DNA of 21,302 bases, taken from contig JAKCWW010009247.1 in the NCBI GenBank assembly GCA_026260175.1, positions 2,946 through 24,247 on the forward strand, in the 5' to 3' direction. Below are positions 10,901 through 20,716 of this stretch, one piece after another. The translations under genes and the position numbers were made by a program. Numbering within the stretch: position 1 is the first letter of the stretch; each line of letters starts with the position of its first letter. Source of the stretch: Reticulitermes lucifugus. Its lineage: Eukaryota; Arthropoda; Insecta; Blattodea; Rhinotermitidae. The notes under the pieces were generated by a model. That model had not been told where the DNA came from. It made no database searches and saw only the letters and a program-made list of their open reading frames with translations.

Positions 10901-11527
10901 GACCAGTGAACAGTAAAGTGAACTTATCAGTGTACCCCTGATGATGGCCGGGTCGCGGCCGAAACATGTAGGGTTAATTGAACAGAAATACGAAAATAAA
11001 AGTGCATTCGTTGGTTAAAAAACTGAAAATTAATGTCAAGATGCACGGTGAACACAATGTGAAAGTCGTCTGTTTTGTTATTGATGTCTGAAACATGTGA
11101 AATCATACATGGAAGTCTGAAGCTAATTTACTTGGCATCTGTTGTCTGCATTAGAATTTTGTCACAGCCTGGCCAGTGTGTTTCCCAACATCCTAAGCTA
11201 AGAGCTCTTGCCGGTTTGCAGTATTAACTGTATGAATAACAGATATGTCCTTTGGTAGGTTACACATTAATGAAGTAATCAAAGATAGTGGAGAAACAGG
11301 CAAGAGGCCACTGATTTCTGTAAGTCCAGGTCGAGCCACTTCATAATTTCTCAACCACATACTCTGTCATTATAATCAGTTAGTAGGCACAATGTGGAAA
11401 CCACTTCTTACAGTGCGACAGATGACAAACCGTGTGCATTTTGTTTCTGTTCCAGATCACTGGTGTCGTATTTGCTCTATGTTTGGCCAGTTCCATCAAG
11501 AACAAAGAACGACGAGGTACGGTGTAG
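4758..11527 (+). CDS. CD63/Tsp42E-type tetraspanin (partial: first exon missing)
   Basis: The coding sequence joins 4758-4961, 6908-7087, 10106-10318 and 11456-11527, all in phase 0, giving 222 residues plus a stop. It lacks only the first ~15-20 residues (N-terminal tail and first half of TM1) of a normal ~240-residue tetraspanin. Numbering from the first visible residue: rest of TM1 1-14; small loop with a possible N-glycosylation site NIS (32-34); TM2 ~37-58 with the family motif GCCG (54-57); TM3 ~64-90 with the conserved Glu at 80; large extracellular loop ~92-180; TM4 ~182-208 with Glu at 199. The large loop has six cysteines in the CD63 pattern: CCG (131-133), GCC (150-152), Cys159 and GCVEK (172-176). 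Tetraspanins organise membrane-protein microdomains, and CD63 relatives act in late endosomes, lysosomes and exosomes. The short tail KNKERRGTV lacks CD63's GYxx-phi lysosomal signal, so its location cannot be assumed. Fold and family are secure; the exact orthologue is not. Confidence 0.93.
4962..6907 (+). other. Tetraspanin intron (1,946 bp)
   Basis: AT-rich, CpG-poor sequence between the GTAAGA donor and the TTTTCAG acceptor. I see no ORF, tandem array or inverted-repeat element in it that I can support. Confidence 0.85.
6908..7087 (+). CDS. Tetraspanin, third coding exon (TM3 and start of large loop)
   Basis: 180 bp, 60 codons. The acceptor is TTTTCAG and the donor GTAAGT. It encodes FAVFLLVILIIEIAIG, which is TM3 with its conserved Glu, then VNRGGDSWEQ and an acidic, helix-forming first part of the large extracellular loop with a possible N-glycosylation site NKS. 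It ends NNLQSN and reads directly into LECCG of the next exon, the usual position just before the CCG motif. A second acceptor-like CAG at 6912-6914 would shift the frame and is not used here. Confidence 0.94.
7483..7556. repeat. Degenerate (AAAT)n low-complexity tract
   Basis: AATGAATGAATAAAAAAATA-type sequence, similar in kind to the tract at 4336-4430. The hydrophobic ORF on the opposite strand is a composition artefact. Confidence 0.8.
8421..9000. repeat. Diverged inverted duplication, arms about 250 bp
   Basis: The left arm (8421-8684) and the right arm (8752-9000, read on the minus strand) are the same repeat with many substitutions and small gaps. Matching landmarks in order are ACCTAT, TTCAGGGTAGT, AGTGAGCCA, GCAAAGRAAGTRG, GGAGCAAATGAA-like sequence, and CTAATGACAAA. 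A 67-bp spacer separates the arms. Their translations on opposite strands are also alike (SHRFILLSLHLEGSTSDF against CHSFIPLPLPLGGSSHDC), which explains the two overlapping ORFs here. The origin is unknown: two head-to-head insertions of one family, or a single fold-back element. Confidence 0.85.
9093..9461. mobile_element. Non-autonomous pogo/Tigger-like DNA transposon (MITE, 369 bp)
   Basis: The element is bounded by TA duplications (9091-9092 and 9462-9463). The left end reads CAGGCATACCCCGCACTTAT. The right end, read on the opposite strand, is CAGGCATACCCCGACTTACA. The CAGGCATACC start closely resembles the published ends of Tigger elements of the Tc1/mariner superfamily. Inside are repeated subterminal motifs of the type GTCATAACTGCGAAG (about 9370), GTCGTAAGTGCGAAG (about 9425) and GTTGTAAGTCGGGG, which could be transposase-binding sites. 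There is no transposase ORF, so it must have been moved in trans. It retains many CpGs inside a CpG-poor intron, which suggests a fairly recent insertion. Confidence 0.88.
10106..10318 (+). CDS. Tetraspanin, fourth coding exon (cysteine part of large loop, most of TM4)
   Basis: 213 bp, 71 codons. The acceptor is CTCATTAG and the donor GAG|GTACAT, a weaker site than the others. It carries all six loop cysteines: LECCG, KGCC, GLCEN and IGCVEK. The CCG, (P/S)xCC, C, GC spacing matches the six-cysteine CD63-type loop, with two disulfides expected from CCG and a third possible. It ends in DIGLLLGALAIAVGVVE, the first part of TM4. Translation past the donor soon leaves the family pattern, which supports the splice. 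Confidence 0.95.
10609..11029. mobile_element. Fold-back element with ~158-bp arms
   Basis: The left arm (10609-10767) and right arm (10874-11029) are near-perfect reverse complements, with few mismatches and small indels, around a ~106-bp loop. Arms begin TTTTCAGTTTT then TAACCAACGAATGCACTTTT, pass through AACCCTACATG, a GC-rich GGCC block and ACTGATAAGTTCACTT, and end near CATTTGGTATTATCACA and an AACCG block. The loop holds a third partial copy of the TCCATTTGGTTTAACA-like motif near 10850. No target duplication was found. It could be a fold-back MITE or two head-to-head copies of one longer repeat such as a Penelope-like long terminal segment; I cannot tell which. Confidence 0.9.
10934..10974 (+). 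ncRNA. Hammerhead-ribozyme-like motif in the right arm
   Basis: The order of elements fits a type I hammerhead. ACCC (934-937) can pair with GGGT (971-974) as stem I. CTGATGA (938-944) matches the catalytic box. GGCC (946-949) can pair with GGCC (957-960) as stem II. GAAA (961-964) is the second box, and C-AT-G forms a minimal stem III before TA, the expected cleavage dinucleotide (offsets from 10000). One thing is wrong: an extra T at 10945 separates the CTGATGA box from stem II, which a canonical hammerhead lacks. The left arm's copy on the minus strand (10664-10707) reads CCGATGA and has two extra bases after GAAAC. It may be a decayed ribozyme or a look-alike. Confidence 0.35.
11456..11527 (+). 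CDS. Tetraspanin, last coding exon (end of TM4 and C-terminal tail)
   Basis: 72 bp including TAG at 11525-11527. The acceptor is TTTCTGTTCCAG. It encodes ITGVVFALCLASSIKNKERR followed by GTV, completing TM4 and a short basic cytoplasmic tail. Cys208 beside the membrane is a likely palmitoylation site. The tail has no tyrosine-based sorting signal. A GAG|GTACGG donor-like site lies within it at 11517, so a longer alternative tail is possible. Confidence 0.87.
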   Translation: MTGVVFALCLASSIKNKERRGTV

Positions 11528-11650
11528 CAGCATCAGTGTGCTTGCATTACATACACTGAAATGACAATTAAGTACTGGTGTATCTTTTGCCATTTTTGTT
11601 TTTGTAATGTTTCATTTCTGTAAGATTGAAACTTCACATTTCCATTCCAG

Positions 11651-11685
11651 AGGATGTCTGCATTATGACATTTAAAAATAAATGA
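11651..11685 (+). CDS. Possible alternative last coding exon of the tetraspanin
   Basis: If the donor GAG|GTACGG at 11517 joins the acceptor TTTCCATTCCAG ending at 11650 (a 134-bp intron), the tail becomes ERREDVCIMTFKNK with TGA at 11683-11685 instead of ERRGTV. Both splice sites look usable. The alternative stop directly abuts an AATAAA, which would be unusual, so I consider the unspliced form more likely. Confidence 0.25.
11677..11682 (+). promoter_or_regulatory. Candidate polyadenylation signal AATAAA
   Basis: The first AATAAA after the tetraspanin stop, 150 bp downstream. Others follow at 11973 and 12243, so longer 3' ends that include the palindromic element at 11821 are possible. Confidence 0.45.
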
Positions 11686-11820
11686 ACCCATTATTAGAAA
11701 ATAGTTTGTAGGTGGCTTTAATGAACTGTCATTTCAGAAATCATTATATTTATAGTTTGAATGTATGAAAAGTTATTTTCACTTATTTTGCTATCCAAAA
11801 ATGAAAGGATTCCCACTATA

Positions 11821-11898
11821 CAGGGCATACACAAAAGAATGGTGCGGTTTTAATAGTGAACACTATTAAAACCGAACCATTCTTTTGTGTATGTCCTG
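11821..11898. mobile_element. 78-bp palindromic MITE with TA target duplication
   Basis: The element is almost entirely two inverted arms: CAGGGCATACACAAAAGAAT and onward to TTTTAATAGTG, then AA, then the reverse complement, ending ATGTCCTG. TA stands on both sides (11819-11820 and 11899-11900), as for Tc1/mariner-type insertions. Only a few positions mismatch, so it looks recent or is held as a hairpin. It lies 293 bp past the tetraspanin stop and could be part of a longer 3' UTR. Confidence 0.88.
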
Positions 11899-14800
11899 TA
11901 TATACATAGTTCTGAAATTTCACACACCATAGGGCATTATGGTGTATCAGCCATTATTACATGTTACTTCGAATAAATGAAAGTTGTGGGGCACCAGAAA
12001 TAACTCCATGAACCTCCTCTCATATTTTAAGGTTGTCCTATTTCCAGTACTCTTCTAGTATTTGATGGGTGATGAAACTGGTTGCCATTTTCAAAGTCTG
12101 AAATGTGATACACTTCCACATTGTAATTCCCCACCAATACAAAAACCCTTTATTATACTAGCTGCTGGAAGTGCTCTCTCTGGTTATGTAGTCATTCCTG
12201 GCACCTACATTAGAAATCTTCAATCATGTGTTGTTCTTTCAAAATAAAGTTAACTTAAACCTGGAAACCATGAACTCCTGCACAAGGTGTGTAAGGAGTA
12301 TTCAAGGAGAATGTTGAAGTCGAGGAACAGTTTTATCCAATTTCTCTTAAGTGAGCACCATTGTGATTATATTTTCATCTTCCTCTTCTTTGTATTGAAC
12401 CTGCTTGTCTTGTGCATATAGTTTTCATATGTGGAACTGTTCACATCCTGAAATTTATGCCAAGACATTTGTAAACCCACGCTGAACTTACACATACAGG
12501 CTGCTGAATATTCTAAGCTGTGCTGTGTGTGTTAGTCCTGAATGAAACATGTTGCATGACACCGAACTGGGGACCTGTGAAAGCTTAAGTTCATGCAAAA
12601 TAACCGGTGACAACAGCAGCAGACAAAAAAGCAAACCATTGATTACCTGTAGGCCTACTGCCCACATTTGTTTCATACTCATCCATCACCAGCATAGCTA
12701 CCACATAGTGTGTTACAGATGACCCTCCTGACAGGAACACCTGCAGAATATAGATGCTAAATAGTGCTATACAAGCAGAAACCAAGATATGCTTACCATT
12801 GTAATAATAGAATGTTCTATCATAACAGTAGAACAGCTAAAGTGTTAGCAGTGATTGCATTCCCTGTGCCCTTTCCCTGTCCAAATGGCGTCTGATAACG
12901 TGACAAACGCTCAATTTTGGGGTGGGTTGGAGGTCTCCCGACCTTCCTACCCAATCGCTGTGTGTGTTTGTATAGGTGGAAACAGATGGACCACCTGCTA
13001 CCCTTCCTGTATTGGAGGTTGATCATGTTCCTGTAAAAAACAGTCTAGAGAATGAGGAAAGTTAATATGATATGCTTCCTTTTTATTTTCAAGTATCCAA
13101 CAATAAATATGTATTTTTTTCTACTCACAGTCCAAGGTCTGTCTGCAGGGTAGATCAGCTGAATTCTGTATGCTTTTGACAGTGTTACATCACACTTAGA
13201 ATCACTCAGATTTAAACTTTGTCTATTGTGCAGTGTTTAAAAAGAATGAACAGCATTTTGGAAACTGGTCTCTTTCCATCCTCATGTAAAATGGTGGGGA
13301 GACACCTGCTTAGTAGGGCCTGTTGGATACAGTGATCTCAATCAATCGGCAACTTAATCTGTGACAGTTTGACTGACTGTCTTGGTTTTAGATCTTCATA
13401 GTCCTTGTCACAATTTTTATTTAAAAATTTCTCTCTTGTTGATGGCACCCAATCTTAGGTGTGTATATTGCTGTAGTCTGAATTACTAACTGACAGTAAA
13501 TAAAATACAGATAAACAAATTGTCCAGTTTATTTTCTAGTTATATCTGTTTTACCTGAAGGAATTTCTGTGTTTTGTATGAACAGTAAATATATACTGTT
13601 ACACAAGAATATAATATTCATCACACAAGACATATTGGGCTTGCAGTGGGGGGGTTGAATTCCAAGGACCTTCTTCCCAAAATAATGTCTTATGAAATAC
13701 AGAGGATATATGCACCCCTTCTTATGCACCAAAATTTGGCACAGGTTTCAAACATTTTATTATTTTAATATTTTTTTGGAAAATTTGTGAGCCTAAAATT
13801 GCATACCTGAAGCTGCATAATAGGGGTGTGTCTGTAAAAGATGACAGACCAGGGGTGGGAGTAATGTACAGTTCTAAAGGTAAATGAAACGCTGATTAGG
13901 AACAATATATATTTTATAACCTACACTTTGTACATTTAAGTACCTATCGTAGTGCTATATAAAAATATGACTTCACGGACAGCACATCCAGACAAATAGG
14001 AGTTCTTCAGAAGAGAAAGAGTATGAATGATAACAATAAATATGTAACAGACACAGAAGTAAACAGTCAAGAATTGCAATGTCCATAATGACACAAGAAG
14101 TTGAGAGTAAAAGTTACACAGCAACTTAAGCCGATGTGAAACAGTTCCTGGATTGCATGCATGTCCAGTTACTTGGATTTCGAAAACTTAGAATATTATG
14201 ACACTAGTTTCATATACTCAAAAGTATCCATTGTTTGTTTGCTTCAGGTAATATATTTGTAGATGCTAAGCAACCAAAGTGAAATTCCCTTCTCAATAAA
14301 CCAGCAGTTCCCAGTAGCCTCTGCACGAGCAGATGACAGTTTCGAGGCACCTGTGAGGACATTTGATGTTTGTGGCAGATTCCCGTAGACAGTCCTTTGT
14401 AATTGTGTCCCCACACAGGTAAAAGGTGAAGTTAAAATGGCAGTGGTTACATATTCACCAACTGAAAGATAAATAGCAAGCAACATATGGAAACAAAAAT
14501 ACCATTTCTAAACTTTGCTTTAAAAGGTACCAATTTTGTTACTCACATGGTAATTTCATGAAGTAAGAGCTTGAAAAACAAAAGCTAACAAAGTTTTATG
14601 AGTTATGATATACACCATCTAATGCTTTGTTACAGTGTATTGAAGGGCCTACTTGAGGCCCCATCGGAGATCGGTCCCACGAAAAATTCTATCAGCAGCC
14701 CTGGATCGTCCTCCGCACTATTTAATTAACATTATTATTATTGTGATCATTTGTGCATCGTAAGTTTTTAAAACATAAGTTTTATGAAATAAGACTGGAA

Positions 14801-17800
14801 CTCAGTAAAATGAATCCACTTTGTTGTAACAGCCTACTAAATGGTATTTCATTGCAATATTAATAAAAAGGACAATGGATCAGTCATTTAATCTCCCCCC
14901 CCCTCTTTAGTAAGCTCATTTCACTTACAGTTCTGTCATTTGGGAACTGCTGGTTTAAACATAATTACCCCCCAAGCATTTTCATTTTCTGGAATTTAAA
15001 GTTAAATGTTATATGTACGTATATAATAGTGGTAAGATATGTCAGTCTGTTGACAAACGTGATATTTTCACTCCAGATATTTGACAAAGCCTGTAAACAG
15101 AGACTGAAAATGCTGTTGGTACTCTAACCACCAGAACTGTGTAAGTTACTACACTGTATGATTCCTTTCCTTAATTCAAGGATCCATATTGTTGCATGTC
15201 GTGTCCATTGGTTATGATGTTGATTAAATATCAGGCCAGTTTTTGATGATGTAAATGCTGTAAAAGTGTATGATATTAATTAAGTTTTCGACTGGCAAGT
15301 AACATGTGAGCCCCTGATCAGTACTTCCATACTGGCATATTATAATTCATACTTACAGGATTTTCCAACTTTGTTGATTTTTACAAAAATTTGTCTTGTT
15401 ATGGGGACAATTATAAGGAATGAAATAATATTCTTATGATTACAGTATTCATAAAGCCTTTGTGTAATGTTACATTCTTAATTTTAATAACTTAGGATGC
15501 GTGCTTAACAGAAGTGGCTGATGTTGAAAATATTCTGCTTTCATGTGAATTTTCAGTTTTATTCTATTGTATCATCATTCTGTGCTATAACATTCTGGAA
15601 GTAAAACTTTAAACATGAATGTATTAATAAATACACTATATAGTGACGAGAATCACAATTTGAAAATTTTTGATTTGTGTATAAATTTACACAGTTCAGA
15701 ATAAATGATAGATTGAACAAAATCTCAGTATGTTCCTGTAGTAGACTATGGGTACCTTGGTAGAAGAAATCATCATCTTTTAAGTGGTCTGGAAGTCATG
15801 CGTCAAGTTGCTTAGCACATACAAAGAAAATGGTGACGTTCACAACAGCCCTTCACTAGACAAAGGTATGTTTCTGAATGAAGACAACAGATTACTAAAC
15901 CGAACCTACACTGATTATCTTCTAATATATAAACTATTTACAGTACAAAATACACACGTGGCATTTCCGTCTAGCTGGAGACGATTTTGTTTACCCCACA
16001 CATAAAATAGATGATAAAAACTGCACTTAGGCCTACCTACAAACATTGGGATGTAGTGCCATTGCCATAATGGTAAAATGGTTATTATTGTTACATATCC
16101 CAATACTTATACTGATAATTTAAATAATTATTAATACAATAAAGTAAATAATACACTTCTGCTATATTCAAGTACCACCATGTCTTTTTTGAATTATGTG
16201 TAATTACTTGGACAATTCAAGCCCCAATATATATGATCCATATAAATGAATTGTTCATAGTACATGGGGTTACATGGAAGCAGCATACAGGCAAACCCAG
16301 CAGAGTGGTAGGTCCCCGTACATGCTTGAACTGGGTCATGTAGGTGCAAGTAAATTTGCAAGTATGGGGGCATAACCTGTAAGTTGGTAGTTTCATACAG
16401 TAAATTTGCATGTTTGTGTTGAAATACTAGTGGGTAACTGTTCTCCAGAAAATTCAAAGTGGAATGTGATAATCAGTCTTACATTTCTCCCAGAATCAGG
16501 AGAGGGAAACTGATAAAATCATATGCAGTAAAAAATGGAACACTAATTACCCTTAATTTTACATCAGTGCAAGAAAGAATTCAGATTTATTTAGAATGTA
16601 ATGAAATGAATTGTATGCATTTTTTCTTTTTGTCCCTTTGAGAGTAAAGTATTTTACACACATTCTTACACAGGTAACAGTATAAGCAGTGCATGTTCCG
16701 TGAGCCGATGAAGTTGTGCTATACCTTAGTAAACAATAGATTTTGCAACAAAAGTGTTTGTTCACACATTTTTCATACTGTACTGTAGTCAAACTAGAGG
16801 TTGTGTATAATTTATGAGTGGTTGTAAATTATATGGCAGTGAGGGGTATTAGCTTTCAGATCATTGTAATTGTGTGATACTCTGATATTTTTTGTCCTAA
16901 TTTAGTTTTCTGTTCATTACAATTTTATTTTTCATAAACACAGCAGAACCATGGTCCTTATATTTAAAACCATGCTTTATGTCAGTCAGAACTGTTATCA
17001 AGTTGTGGCTGAGTGACATGGTTTGACAATCTGATAAATAAACAGTACTGAAATTTTACAACAGGCTTCAAAATGTTTTACTGTCATTAAAAGAAAAACT
17101 AATTTTGGTCACATGAAGATTTTGATTGTGGCTGTTAAGAGACTTGGTCATCCATGATACTAATCTTCATACAGAATGAGATTGTGACTGGGGAAAATAT
17201 GAGGAAGATTTTCATCTACTGTTTCCATCTGCTTCAGGCTGATACTTTCCTGGACCAAGTCAAGAAGAATGATATGTAAGAAGTTTGTTGTGGCTAGGAA
17301 CATGTAACTAACAGTTTTGTATTGTCTCGACTCACAATGGAGATGGAGAAGAATAACAAGAAATCTTAATTAAGCAGTATCTTTTCTGTGTTACACAAAA
17401 TTTGTTCTCTTCTCTGCCAATTCAGTTTGTCTGAAATTGCCATTTCAGTTGCAGAAACACTAACACATGTCGTTTATTGTGTTTTTGAACTCTGAAATGA
17501 AGTTAGTACAACAAATAACGTGAAGTGCCTAGATGAATTGCAATATCTTGCCTATTTTGGAATTTATAGTAACATAATTCCATCAGCCAAATGAAAATAT
17601 GTGCACATTTTATAAAAAGATTTACAATTCTTTGAAAATGGGATGAATTGAACTTCACAATTCAGGCACAAGTAAGTTGTCAGAAATATTGCCAGAATTT
17701 TGTTGACAACATGCCATTAAACTTGATTAGAGAGAACAAGTTTGATTCTCACTGCACTTAACTGCAGAAGAGCAGCAGTCACATTTCTTCTCCAAAGTAT

Positions 17801-18050
17801 ACAGTCGCAGGTGATAATGAGCAAAGTTATATAAATATTCCTTCACTATATTCTATAGTCTGCTTAAACTTTAACTATAAATATGCACTGTCGAATTTTG
17901 CGACAGGTTTAAATGTTGTAAAGCAAGTTCCTCTTAAGTAAAAACCAAATATAATGTAATAACTACTGAGAAATGTTACTTCCAATAGAGCGAGAAGGAA
18001 AAAATCACAAAATCATCACTGAAATCTGTGTATCAATTTCTAGTCTTGGA

Positions 18051-18062
18051 GGGGGGGGGGGG
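18051..18062. repeat. Poly-G run (12 G)
   Basis: Twelve G in a row following GGA, in otherwise AT-rich DNA. A plausible site of length variation or sequencing error. Confidence 0.9.
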
Positions 18063-19602
18063 CAATTACATGTATAGTTACACTTCCTGGACCTCTGTGC
18101 AGATTGAGATCCTGATATTTTGCAAGTATTTTTGTTTCAGAATGAGGCAGCCATGAACACACTGCTAGGTAAAAAAGAAAATCAAGTCATACTAAAATGA
18201 CTGCAGTTATAAGCAGTCTTTGTGACAAAGTTTACAGAACTTTGTATTGTGTCTTGTACATAGTACTGTCAATATGTGCCAAGTCACCATAATATGATGT
18301 GGAAGTCTTAATGATATGGTCTTTCTAAACTGTGGACTGAATTATTGTTGGTAGATAAGACATGTTAAACAGTTGTTTTCATCCATGTCAAACCTTGTTG
18401 ACTAGTGTTCTTAGACCCACTGATGTGTGGCAATAAATGACACTGACTTGCTCTGGTGTGTGACATTGATCATGTGGAACTTTTACTTCTCTCTCATGAC
18501 AGTTTCAGCCAGAAATTTATTTTTCAAGTAATGGCAGTTGCAAGTTTCCACACTGATATGTACAAGTGAAGTAACTGATGGAGGATTTTCATTTGAAAAT
18601 AAGTACAATTAACCATAACCACAGATACCCAATGTGAATAAAATGAAATAGGTGGTCTGCATAGCTTTGGATTTAGTGTTCCATCTGAGAACTCTCAAGT
18701 GTCAGTACATTATGCTTTGCAGGCAGCAAGTATATATGCAAAGTTGTTATACAAGTGTAAAAGCAGTTACCCACCACAGTGCCATATGAATCACATGATC
18801 TTTGTCAATAGATTCATGTACAGGAGACCTAGTGTGCCATTCCGCTGGCTTATCACAATTTAGCTGCTCTGTTCCCTTTGCTGCATATTTCACTTCCGTT
18901 CACCCCCTCACTCATTCTTTCATTCATGCCTACTGGTTTTCATTTCATACAGTCTTAGTTGTAAGCTCAACAGCTTTCAAAATTAGGCCAATATAATGTA
19001 GAATTATATCATGGAAGCCTATTGTCTGTTATGGAATTCGGTGAAGAGTTGAAGTATACATGTTTATTTTGATTTTTAAAAATTTCTTTGTAGTTATTCT
19101 ATAATGCATGTCAAGTAATATCTGGTGGTTCTATGCACATTACTACAGGAACTGTATTAACAAAAGCACACTGGGGAACGGAGGTAAAAAAAAACACTGT
19201 ATACATATGGATCAAAGGATTTGCAAAGTTAATTTCATCGATACAAAATGCAACACTTCCGTATAATTTTTGGACAGCATCTCTCAAAATGTTTACAACT
19301 GATGTTCATATGTGTTTTTCATTTTGTGGCACAAGTTGCCAAGAGTAGAAATCTGTAAAGGGCTAGTGCCAGATTTCTTTAAAACTGTATGAAGTACATC
19401 TTGATAGGTTAATAGCAACAGCAATGGAAAATTTACAGGGAGGTAACAGATATCCAGAAGTATTCAGCTTGAAATTATTCTGTTGCACTTACAAATGTCA
19501 ATGCTTGACCATTCCTTGTAAAAGTAGGGCCACTGCACAATATTGTACATGATAAAAGTGTTAGACATGAAGATGGCCACTGTGTACTTTCCAAATTTAA
19601 AA

Positions 19603-19623
19603 GAGGCATATTTTATATGCCTC
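19603..19623. repeat. Short perfect hairpin
   Basis: GAGGCATAT, TTT, ATATGCCTC: a 9-bp perfect stem with a 3-base loop, flanked on both sides by AAATTT-like sequence. It is too short to classify and no terminator-type function is expected in an animal genome. Confidence 0.6.
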
Positions 19624-20071
19624 AAATTTCAGGAATGTAATACATGGTTTGATTTCAGAAATTAATTTAACTTGTACTTAAATTTGTTGACTATATGAGA
19701 TGTTCAGAACATCTGAGTAATCATCAACTTTTGTGTTAACCTTTATGCGGCTGCTGTGTATACAGCGTATTCACAATTTTACCCTCTAAAATCTGCATGC
19801 TAAGTGTCCAGTAAAGTAAGTTTATGTTAAAAACCTGTAATGCTTTCATATAGAGTATGATTTTTCCTGTTTTCAAGTACTTCTTATTTCATAAATATAA
19901 TACATTTTTTATTTATTTCTTCAGAATTGCAAACACATTTCCATTAAAGCACAAATGAACTATTGTAACATGGGTACCTTATAAACAGACATTTTACACA
20001 TTTCACTCGAATTGTTTATCCTGACTTGTACTTCCATACATTTCACTTTCCTAATTTAAGAGTATGATTTG

Positions 20072-20077
20072 TTTATT
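20072..20077 (-). promoter_or_regulatory. Candidate polyadenylation signal for the minus-strand gene
   Basis: TTTATT on the plus strand, AATAAA on the minus strand, about 640 bp past the TAA of the minus-strand gene. I saw no nearer AATAAA on that strand. Such words are common in AT-rich DNA, so this is a weak call. Confidence 0.25.
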
Positions 20078-20716
20078 GTAACAGTTACAATGTAGACTTT
20101 TTTCAGCCTTCCCAGACAATGGCTGTAGCCTTTTTAAATTAGTATCAAACATCAGAGGAGCAATGTTACTTAAACATGTATGAGATTGGTGCTAATGAGT
20201 AAGAAGTGATGGTTAAGGGGAGGGTAGGGACACAGGATTTGTCTCCTGCTGGATGACCCTGTATTCTTACATTATTAATTTTTAAAACTCATATTTTAGC
20301 TTCAACCTTGCATTCTTGCATGCATGCAGTATATAAACAGCTCTATGTGGACAGAGATGTTGAAAGGACCCTTGTCTGTACTCCAAGGATGAATTTAATT
20401 GACCGTTCCTTAAACCTTCCAAAACTAAAATCGGAGAATATTGCATTATTCATTCCGTATGCAGTTAAAAGTAGAGGCATGACTAGCAAAGAATCTGATT
20501 GTGTCGGAGAATATTAGTGTGACCATGATGAGCTTTTGATGAATATGAATACATGAAGTCTGCATGTGATTCCACTCTCATGTATGGTAAATAAATTTGT
20601 GTTTGGGGTTGATACTGAAAGAGAAAACTTAAAAAGTACAGGTTGATTGTTTGTGGGACTAGTTCAGCTTATTTTAAAGCCTTTTGGGACACATCCACTT
20701 ATGACAAGATGGCTGA

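Larger units (their letters stand above)
10319..11455 (+). other. Tetraspanin intron (1,137 bp) containing a fold-back
   Basis: It lies between GTACAT and the acceptor TTTTGTTTCTGTTCCAG. Its main content is the long inverted repeat at 10609-11029. ORFs inside come from that repeat. Confidence 0.88.
11528..11818 (+). other. Probable tetraspanin 3' UTR
   Basis: AT-rich sequence following the stop codon. It includes an AATAAA 150 bp downstream of the stop and a possible alternative last exon from 11651. No other gene is visible here. Confidence 0.6.
11901..20716. other. Intergenic region without supportable genes (8.8 kb)
   Basis: AT-rich, CpG-poor sequence with only short ORFs on both strands. 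It holds a C9 run (about 14895-14903), a G12 run (18051-18062), a small ATT repeat near 14731, and a 9-bp-stem hairpin at 19603-19623. The 3' UTRs of both convergent genes probably enter it. Two slightly coding-like stretches on the minus strand (12647-12740 and 14210-14486) are discussed elsewhere; neither can be assigned to a protein family. Confidence 0.65.

Noticed and set aside
10526..10916. ORFs of 81 residues inside the tetraspanin intron
   Set aside because: They lie across the fold-back arms and loop and have no recognisable protein content.
14210..14486. Two overlapping minus-strand ORFs in a slightly GC-richer patch
   Set aside because: No family recognised, the frames compete with each other, and no consistent splice pair brackets them. 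A decayed repeat is as likely as an exon.
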